DNA of 10,118 nt, taken from Anaerolineaceae bacterium (lineage in GTDB: Bacteria; Chloroflexota; Anaerolineae; Anaerolineales; Villigracilaceae). The position numbers and the translations under genes were made by a program. Shown piece after piece: positions 6,726 to 10,118 of the stretch. Under the pieces are notes generated by a model that was given only the letters and a program-made list of their open reading frames with translations, searched no databases and was not told the origin of the DNA. The DNA is taken from assembly GCA_009885445.1 (NCBI GenBank), contig VFKQ01000071.1, positions 1 through 10,118 of the forward strand. Direction: 5' to 3'. Positions within the stretch are counted from its first letter, which is position 1. Every line of letters begins with the position of its first letter.

Positions 6726-8309
6726 TCACTCCCATTCAATCGTCGCGGGCGGTTTGCTCGTAATATCATACACGACGCGATTAATTCCGTCCACTTCGTT
6801 CACAATGCGATTCGACACACGCGCCAGCAAATCGTGCGGCAGGCGCGCCCAGTCGGCGGTCATGAAATCCTCCGTCGTCACGGCGCGAATCGCGGCGGCC
6901 TCTTGATACGTGCGCTGGTCGCCCATCACGCCGACAGATCGCACCGGAAGTAAAACCACAAACGCCTGCGAAACCATTGTTCGTCCAGCAGTCCCCAAAG
7001 GGGATGCTATTGAACTGCTGGACGGCGGCTTGCCCAAAAATCCAGCGCGCGACAATTCCTCAATCAGGATTGCGTCCGCCGCCCGCAAGCGACTCACACG
7101 CTCGGGCGTCAACTCCCCGAGACAGCGCACGGTCAACCCCGGACCCGGGAACGGTTGCCTCCAAACGAGAGACTCAGGCAACCCGAGCGCCTCGCCCACC
7201 GCGCGGACTTCGTCCTTGAACAAATAGCGCAACGGCTCCACGAGCGCAAAGTCCATATCTTCGGGCAGTCCGCCCACGTTGTGATGTGTTTTTATTTTCT
7301 CGGCTTTGTTCCGATCCGGCGCGGACGACTCTACCACGTCGGGATAAATTGTCCCCTGCACCAAAAATTTCGGCTGGCCGACTTGCTTGGCTTGCTGTTC
7401 AAAAATACGAATAAATTTCTCGCCGACAATTTTGCGCTTTTGCTCCGGCTCAGTGACGCCCCTCAGCGCGGACAGAAACTCGTCCGCCGCGTTCACCACG
7501 ATTAACTCGGAATGCAAATGCTCGCGAAACGCAGAGGCAACTTGTGCGCCCTCGTCTTGTCGAAGCAAACCCGTGTCCACGAAGACGGCGACCAACTGAT
7601 CCCCGATGGCTTTGTGTACCAGCGCCGCCGCCACCGACGAGTCCACGCCGCCCGAGACAGCGGCCAGCACACGCTCTTTTCCCACCTGCGCGCGAATTTT
7701 TGCAACAGAGTCTTCGATGATGGAAGTGGGAGTCCAATTTGGGGCCGCGCCGCAAATGTCCACGGCAAAGTGTTTGAGCAGTGCGCTTCCATTTGGCGTG
7801 TGATGCACTTCGGGGTGGAATTGCACCGCGAAATATTTTTTCTCAAAATTGCCCATCGCCGCGATGGGACTGTTGCCCGATTTCGCCAGCGCGACGAATC
7901 CCGCTGGCATTTTTGTGATTCTGTCGCCGTGCGACATCCACACTTTAGAGATCACGTCCAGCATCGTGCCGGGCATCAACGGCTGTATTTCTGCGGGACC
8001 GTACTCGCGTTGCGCGGACGAGTCCACTTGCCCGCCGAGCGCATGCGTGAGAGCCTGCATCCCGTAGCAAATGCCGAGGATGGGCAAACCCGTTTCGAGC
8101 ACGAACGGTGGCACGAAGGGTGCGTCCGCTTCGTAGACCGAGCGCGGTCCGCCCGAGAGGATGAATCCCTTCGGCTGAATCGCCATGATGGTTTCGCGCG
8201 GCGCGTCCCACGGAAATAGTTCGCAATACACCTGCGCCTCACGCACGCGGCGGGCGATGATCTGCGCGTATTGCGAACCGAAGTCGAGAATGGCGATGGA
8301 GTTGGGCAT
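6726..8309 (-). CDS. guaA: GMP synthase (glutamine-hydrolysing) with an 18-residue in-frame insertion
   Basis: GuaA converts XMP to GMP using ATP and glutamine, the last step of guanine nucleotide synthesis. The 527-residue product has an N-terminal class I glutamine amidotransferase with nucleophile C81 (GICYGMQ) and partners H165 and E167 (FHPEV), then an ATP-pyrophosphatase domain with the PP-loop S219-GGVDSS, and a C-terminal dimerisation domain ending KPPATIEWE. All three look complete. Against remembered E. coli GuaA, where the sequence runs LYDKVSQAF, this protein inserts residues 428-445 between GFLGK and VSQAF. Without that it would be 509 residues, a normal length. The ATG at 8309 gives the canonical N-terminus (SIAILDFGSQYAQIIARRVRE) but has no clear Shine-Dalgarno sequence; a phased CAGTG repeat abuts it. 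It is probably functional, since the rest is intact and the enzyme is usually essential. Confidence 0.97.
   Translation of the reverse strand: MPNSIAILDFGSQYAQIIARRVREAQVYCELFPWDAPRETIMAIQPKGFILSGGPRSVYEADAPFVPPFVLETGLPILGICYGMQALTHALGGQVDSSAQREYGPAEIQPLMPGTMLDVISKVWMSHGDRITKMPAGFVALAKSGNSPIAAMGNFEKKYFAVQFHPEVHHTPNGSALLKHFAVDICGAAPNWTPTSIIEDSVAKIRAQVGKERVLAAVSGGVDSSVAAALVHKAIGDQLVAVFVDTGLLRQDEGAQVASAFREHLHSELIVVNAADEFLSALRGVTEPEQKRKIVGEKFIRIFEQQAKQVGQPKFLVQGTIYPDVVESSAPDRNKAEKIKTHHNVGGLPEDMDFALVEPLRYLFKDEVRAVGEALGLPESLVWRQPFPGPGLTVRCLGELTPERVSRLRAADAILIEELSRAGFLGKPPSSSSIASPLGTAGRTMVSQAFVVLLPVRSVGVMGDQRTYQEAAAIRAVTTEDFMTADWARLPHDLLARVSNRIVNEVDGINRVVYDITSKPPATIEWE
6975..7028 (-). repeat. Palindromic element inserted in frame within guaA
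   Basis: This 54-bp stretch encodes the extra GuaA residues 428-445 (PPSSSSIASPLGTAGRTM). It holds a perfect 10-bp inverted repeat, CGTCCAGCAG (6982-6991) and CTGCTGGACG (7015-7024), and inside it a second hairpin TCCCC-AAA-GGGGA (6992-7004). A 54-bp length preserves the frame. The boundaries come from aligning with remembered GuaA sequences and may be off by a codon. Nested inverted repeats plus a low-complexity Ser/Pro/Gly product fit a small palindromic mobile element inside a protein gene, comparable in principle to Rickettsia palindromic elements. Confidence 0.75.
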
Positions 8310-8340
8310 CAGTTATCAGTGTCCAGTGTTCAGTGATCGG
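8310..8340. repeat. Phased CAGTG/TCAGTG repeat abutting the guaA start codon, copy 1
   Basis: Units CAGTTAT, CAGTGTC, CAGTGTT and CAGTGAT run from the base next to the guaA start codon, with a period of about 7 nt. A related array at 9376-9406 abuts the ATG of the guaA fragment. It occupies the expected Shine-Dalgarno position, and no GGAGG-like sequence is visible on the minus strand. Confidence 0.65.
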
Positions 8341-8375
8341 TTTTGGCGGAGCGCACGACCGAGATTGGTTCCACT

Positions 8376-8422
8376 GCACGTTTCCATATGCTCCACGTTT
8401 TCTAGATTACATGGAAACGTGC
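8376..8422. promoter_or_regulatory. 12-bp inverted repeat with a competing arm in the guaA upstream region
   Basis: GCACGTTTCCAT (8376-8387) and ATGGAAACGTGC (8411-8422) are perfect reverse complements around a 23-nt loop. The loop contains CCACGTTTTC (8393-8402), which could pair instead with the GAAACGTG part of the outer arm, so two exclusive hairpins are possible. Located 67-113 bp upstream of guaA, it may be leader RNA, an operator or a degraded palindromic repeat. I do not recognise a purine riboswitch. Confidence 0.5.
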
Positions 8423-8427
8423 CGCGT

Positions 8428-8535
8428 CTAACGTTCAATATTAGCAATCAAATGAAAATGCAACTGTGGGAAATCCTGAAATTCCCCGCCGTTGACGATG
8501 AGTCGATCAAAGAGTGTGAAAAATTTTCGGGACAT
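8428..8535 (-). pseudogene. Remnant resembling the C-terminal active-site segment of a HIT-family protein
   Basis: A 35-codon frame from ATG 8535 to TAG 8428 contains DRLIVNGGEFQDFPQLHFHL. This closely resembles the end of HIT (histidine triad) nucleotide hydrolases/transferases, where a conserved NGG precedes a P-x-x-H-x-H-x motif; the first His of the triad is Gln here. Nothing upstream in the same frame looks like the rest of a HIT domain, and a run of ten A/T at 8541-8550 suggests decay. It lies between guaA and the antitoxin gene. Alternatives are a real 35-residue peptide or a chance match; the strong motif wording argues against chance. Confidence 0.45.
8452..8469. repeat. 18-bp direct repeat left of the toxin-antitoxin cassette (copy 1)
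   Basis: ATGAAAATGCAACTGTGG is identical to 9249-9266. The two copies are 797 bp apart and bracket the antitoxin, toxin and their promoter. On the minus strand both encode PQLHFH and belong to HIT-like remnants, so they may be leftovers of duplicated coding sequence rather than target-site duplications. Confidence 0.9.
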
Positions 8536-8580
8536 GAAATTTTTTTTTTGAGCAGAGGGAAAATTCACACGCTTTCTTTC

Positions 8581-8862
8581 TTACATCGGCAAAATGCGAA
8601 CTTCCACGCGGGCATTGAGTGCGCTTGCCATGCGTTCCAGAAATAACAAACTAGGCAGGCTTTTTCCGCTTTCAATACGCGCGATGGACGGTTGATGTGT
8701 GCCAACCATTTCGGCCAATTGCGCCTGCGTTAATCCTTGCGCGATTCGCAAACGGGCAATTTGATAGCCCGGTTCGAGTTCGCGGGCAATGGCCGCAAAT
8801 TCGAGGTCCTTGAGCTGTTCCTTCTGCCAATCTTTGAGGGTGGTTTTTGAAATGGGGGACAT
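8581..8862 (-). CDS. XRE-type helix-turn-helix antitoxin (HigA-like)
   Basis: This 93-residue protein has a C-terminal XRE/Cro helix-turn-helix at about 36-88: IARLRIAQGLTQAQLAEMVG, then a recognition helix THQPSIARIESGKSLPSL. The N-terminal ~30 residues are charged and probably bind the toxin. It starts one base after the toxin stop (ATG 8862; GGAG seven bases upstream, inside the toxin's last codons), a toxin-first order typical of HigBA-type pairs. It should neutralise the toxin and, with it, repress their promoter through the palindrome at 9209-9226. Family assignment is by motif; the partner comes from adjacency and the family's usual pairing. Confidence 0.9.
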   Translation of the reverse strand: MSPISKTTLKDWQKEQLKDLEFAAIARELEPGYQIARLRIAQGLTQAQLAEMVGTHQPSIARIESGKSLPSLLFLERMASALNARVEVRILPM

Positions 8863-8863
8863 T

Positions 8864-9190
8864 TTATTTCTCCAATAATTTGTTCATGCGGCGCAGGGCG
8901 GTTTGAATTTCCTTTTCAGGCGTCTGCATGGTTTTCTTGCGGAAGCCGTGTAAAACCACAAACTCTTTGCCGTCATGCAGGCAATAAAAGAGGCGGTTGT
9001 CGCCGGGACGAAGTTCCCATAACCTGCCTTCAATACGCCGCGCATGCGGCATGGCGAGCGCTGTACCAAATTCTTCCAGCAGGCGCAGAGTGTTTGAAAC
9101 TTTGACTTTATCGCGTGGCGGCAGGCTGTTGATGTAATCCAGCGCGGGAGATTTTCCGCGCTGATCTTCATAGAAGAGAATTTGCCACAT
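8864..9190 (-). CDS. RelE/HigB-superfamily toxin (phage Gp49-like)
   Basis: This 108-residue toxin of the RelE/ParE fold probably cleaves mRNA on the ribosome. Typical features are the N-terminal strand MWQILFYEDQRG, SPALDYINSLP, the core L57-W-E-L-R61 with R66-L-F-Y69, and the C-terminal V79-L-H-G-F-R-K-K-T87 followed by TPEKEI and ALRRM; the basic residues are the likely RNA-contacting and catalytic set. I place the start at ATG 9190, preceded by GGGAG eight to ten bases upstream and by its own promoter. The frame stays open upstream to 9493, but that part crosses the promoter, the guaA fragment and a repeat, so it is not coding. It overlaps neither neighbour; the antitoxin follows after one base. 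Confidence 0.9.
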   Translation of the reverse strand: MWQILFYEDQRGKSPALDYINSLPPRDKVKVSNTLRLLEEFGTALAMPHARRIEGRLWELRPGDNRLFYCLHDGKEFVVLHGFRKKTMQTPEKEIQTALRRMNKLLEK

Positions 9191-9206
9191 GATTTTGTCT
9201 CCCGTC

Positions 9207-9235
9207 AATATAACAAATTTGTTATACCTTGTCAA
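9207..9235 (-). promoter_or_regulatory. Sigma-70-type promoter of the toxin-antitoxin operon
   Basis: On the minus strand, TTGACA (9230-9235, full consensus) is followed by a 17-nt spacer and TATATT (9207-9212). The toxin ATG is 16 bases beyond the -10, so the leader is only about 9-10 nt and consists mostly of the Shine-Dalgarno sequence. Confidence 0.85.
9209..9226. promoter_or_regulatory. 18-bp palindromic operator in the toxin-antitoxin promoter
   Basis: TATAACAAATTTGTTATA is a perfect palindrome covering most of the spacer and part of the -10 box. A dimeric helix-turn-helix protein bound here would block RNA polymerase, as expected for autoregulation by the antitoxin encoded next door. 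Its binding is inferred, not shown. Confidence 0.8.
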
Positions 9236-9248
9236 CATCAGCGCTGAG

Positions 9249-9266
9249 ATGAAAATGCAACTGTGG
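9249..9266. repeat. 18-bp direct repeat right of the toxin-antitoxin cassette (copy 2)
   Basis: Identical to 8452-8469. On the minus strand the surrounding codons read DVPQLHFHLSAD, a second HIT-like active-site remnant, joined at about 9267-9271 to the internal end of the guaA fragment. Only some 10-15 codons are recognisable. Confidence 0.85.
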
Positions 9267-9270
9267 AACA

Positions 9271-9375
9271 TCCCACGGAAATAATTCGCAGTACACCTGC
9301 GCCTCACGCACGCGGCGGGCGATGAATCTGCGCGTATTGCGAACCGAAGTCGAGGCTGGCGATGGAGTTGGGCAT
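9271..9375 (-). pseudogene. Duplicated, frameshifted 5' fragment of guaA
   Basis: This matches guaA 8206-8309 base by base from the ATG (9375) for about 34 codons, with a handful of substitutions and one inserted A (GATGAATCTG against GATGATCTG in guaA) that breaks the frame. It stops abruptly at the codons for PWD and then runs into the HIT-like remnant. It cannot make a working product. The high identity suggests a fairly recent duplication. Like the real guaA start, its ATG is abutted by a CAGTG-type repeat. Confidence 0.9.
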
Positions 9376-9426
9376 TAGTGATCAGTGTCCAGTGTCCAGT
9401 TGTCAGTGCAATCGTAAATCGTAAAC
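9376..9426. repeat. Phased CAGTG repeat copy 2, followed by AATCGTAAATCGTAAA
   Basis: Units ATCAGTGTC, CAGTGTC, CAGTTGT and CAGTG continue upstream of the guaA fragment, resembling 8310-8340. They pass into AATCGTAAATCGTAAA (9410-9425), a wording also present at about 6710-6720. The whole 9236-9565 gap of about 330 bp holds only such repeats and remnants, and no intact gene. Confidence 0.6.
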
Positions 9427-9432
9427 TGTTAG

Positions 9433-9477
9433 TCTCTGGTCTCGATACGGCGGACGAACGCCGCCTACTCGACCACC
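9433..9477. repeat. 45-bp direct repeat with internal hairpin, copy 1
   Basis: Identical to 9494-9538. It begins TCTCTGGTCTCGATACGGCG and ends CTACTCGACCACC, with GGCGG/CCGCC arms around ACGAACG in the middle. The frame GGTCTCGATAC...TACTCGACC is a roughly palindromic, REP-like layout that I recall as common between genes of high-GC bacteria. No coding sense. Confidence 0.9.
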
Positions 9478-9493
9478 AAGTCTCAGTCTCCAA

Positions 9494-9538
9494 TCTCTGG
9501 TCTCGATACGGCGGACGAACGCCGCCTACTCGACCACC
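9494..9538. repeat. 45-bp direct repeat with internal hairpin, copy 2
   Basis: Second identical copy, 61 bp after the first, separated by 16 bp of CTC-rich simple sequence. It lies 28 bp downstream of the xpt stop, so it may form hairpins at the end of the xpt transcript; there is no clean U-tract. A CT-rich run follows at 9540-9570 and overlaps the xpt stop. Confidence 0.9.
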
Positions 9539-9565
9539 TACTTCCTATTCTCCACTCTCTTCTCT

Positions 9566-10118
9566 CTACTCTCTGAACACAATCTTCCCCTCCTCCATAC
9601 TGACAATACACGCCAGCGACTCAATCTGCACGCCCAGCGATTCGAGCGCGGCACGTCCACCCTCAAAGCTTTTCTCAATGAGCGCGCCGATGCCGACGAT
9701 GTGCGAGCCGGAGGCTTCGGCCAAACGTGCCAGGCCGAGGATGGTCTGTCCGCTGGCGAGGAAGTCGTCAATGATTAATACTTTTTCGCCGTCCGCTAAA
9801 TATTCGGGTGAGACGATTAGCTCCACCATGCGTCCCTTCGTGTGCGAGGGCGCGAGGGTGAGGTAGACCTGATCGGGCATGGTGATGGGCTTGGACTTGC
9901 GCGCGTAAACGACGGGAATGCCGAGGTGGATACCCGTTGTCAGCGCGGGGGCGATGCCGCTGATTTCCGCTGTCAAAATTTTGGTCGCGCCCACGTGGGC
10001 GAAGCGACGCGCGAATTCTTTTCCGCAGGCGTCCATTAAACGCGGGTCCACCTGATGGTTGACGAAACTGTCCACTTTGAGAATGCCCCCGCCGAGATTC
10101 TTGCCGTCGCGCTGAATC
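9566..10118 (-). CDS. xpt: Xanthine phosphoribosyltransferase, 5' end beyond the window
   Basis: This enzyme joins xanthine to PRPP to make XMP in purine salvage. The frame is open to the right edge and reads GKNLGGGILKVDSFVNHQVD, matching the remembered N-terminal region of Bacillus Xpt, so the GTG at 10075 is an internal Val codon and a few residues lie outside. Visible length is about 184 residues against a usual ~190. Xpt hallmarks follow: EFARRFAHVGATKILTAEISGIAPA, VVYARKSKP, the PRPP-binding motif VLIIDDFLASGQT (9743-9781) and IEKSFEGGR. The acidic pair in the DDFLASG loop is present. It ends at TAG 9566. Its product XMP is the substrate of GuaA, encoded downstream on the same strand, though the two are separated by the toxin-antitoxin cassette. 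Its promoter is out of view. Confidence 0.94.
   Translation of the reverse strand, partial: IQRDGKNLGGGILKVDSFVNHQVDPRLMDACGKEFARRFAHVGATKILTAEISGIAPALTTGIHLGIPVVYARKSKPITMPDQVYLTLAPSHTKGRMVELIVSPEYLADGEKVLIIDDFLASGQTILGLARLAEASGSHIVGIGALIEKSFEGGRAALESLGVQIESLACIVSMEEGKIVFRE

Noticed and set aside
7512..8219. Long open frame on the plus strand opposite guaA (235 codons)
   Set aside because: It is the antisense shadow of a fully recognisable guaA in GC-rich sequence and has no family resemblance.
8376..8422. Guanine/xanthine riboswitch before guaA
   Set aside because: The inverted repeat is a single long-armed hairpin; I cannot see the three-way junction or the conserved loop sequences of purine riboswitches.
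8185..8646. Plus-strand frame of 153 codons spanning the guaA start, the gap and the antitoxin end
   Set aside because: It crosses two real minus-strand gene ends and repeat DNA, with no recognisable domain.
8581..9190. Insertion sequence or transposon carrying the toxin-antitoxin pair
   Set aside because: No transposase or terminal inverted repeats; the flanking 18-mers are better explained as HIT-like coding remnants.
9191..9493. N-terminal extension of the toxin reading frame (about 100 extra codons)
   Set aside because: It runs through the consensus promoter and operator, a guaA fragment in the wrong frame and a 45-bp repeat. The toxin family is about 100-110 residues, and ATG 9190 has a good Shine-Dalgarno sequence.
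9433..9538. Possible CRISPR array
   Set aside because: Only two units, a 16-bp CTC-rich simple spacer, no cas genes, and the unit is REP-like.
9566..10075. GTG at 10075 as the xpt start
   Set aside because: The frame continues upstream to the window edge with residues (GGGILK before VDSF) matching the conserved Xpt N-terminal region.

Overview
This 10.1 kb window is bacterial chromosome of moderately high GC, with no rRNA, tRNA, phage or insertion-sequence genes. Gene content (a trimethylamine-dehydrogenase-type flavoenzyme, an FHA/PP2C signalling operon) and an unusual load of short phased intergenic repeats would fit a Chloroflexota (Anaerolineae-like) genome. That placement is an inference from general knowledge and was not tested.

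Layout. Positions 2-1807 (+) hold the C-terminal ~600 residues of a trimethylamine/dimethylamine-dehydrogenase-family iron-sulfur flavoprotein, cut by the left edge. A perfect 20-bp palindrome follows its stop, then a two-lobed lipoprotein (1847-2539, +). A bidirectional terminator hairpin (2559-2591) separates these from a convergent minus-strand operon (6533 to 2656). That operon encodes a multi-pass membrane protein, a secreted/transmembrane von Willebrand A-like protein with a cytoplasmic FHA domain, and a PP2C Ser/Thr phosphatase: a phospho-signalling unit without a kinase in view. Next, also on the minus strand, come guaA (GMP synthase, 6726-8309), a toxin-antitoxin pair (toxin 8864-9190, antitoxin 8581-8862) and xpt (xanthine phosphoribosyltransferase, 9566 to the right edge). 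Xpt makes XMP and GuaA converts XMP to GMP, so the right third is a purine-salvage neighbourhood interrupted by a toxin-antitoxin cassette and rearrangement debris.

The most striking features are structural. (1) GuaA carries an 18-codon in-frame insertion made almost wholly of a palindromic DNA element, at a point where ordinary GuaA proteins have none. (2) The first ~104 bp of guaA occur again at 9271-9375 as a frameshifted fragment, and the toxin-antitoxin cassette lies between two copies of an 18-bp sequence that reads like the active-site segment of a HIT-family gene. (3) The hydrophobic signal sequence of the FHA protein is encoded by a 60-nt pure-pyrimidine tract next to a repeat-like G/C-rich segment, apparently repeat DNA used as a secretion signal. 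(4) Almost every gene gap holds a simple phased repeat or inverted repeat.

The toxin-antitoxin cassette has a near-consensus promoter (TTGACA, 17 nt, TATATT) with a perfect 18-bp palindrome over the spacer and -10, a clear autoregulatory design. No wholly new multi-gene system is evident.
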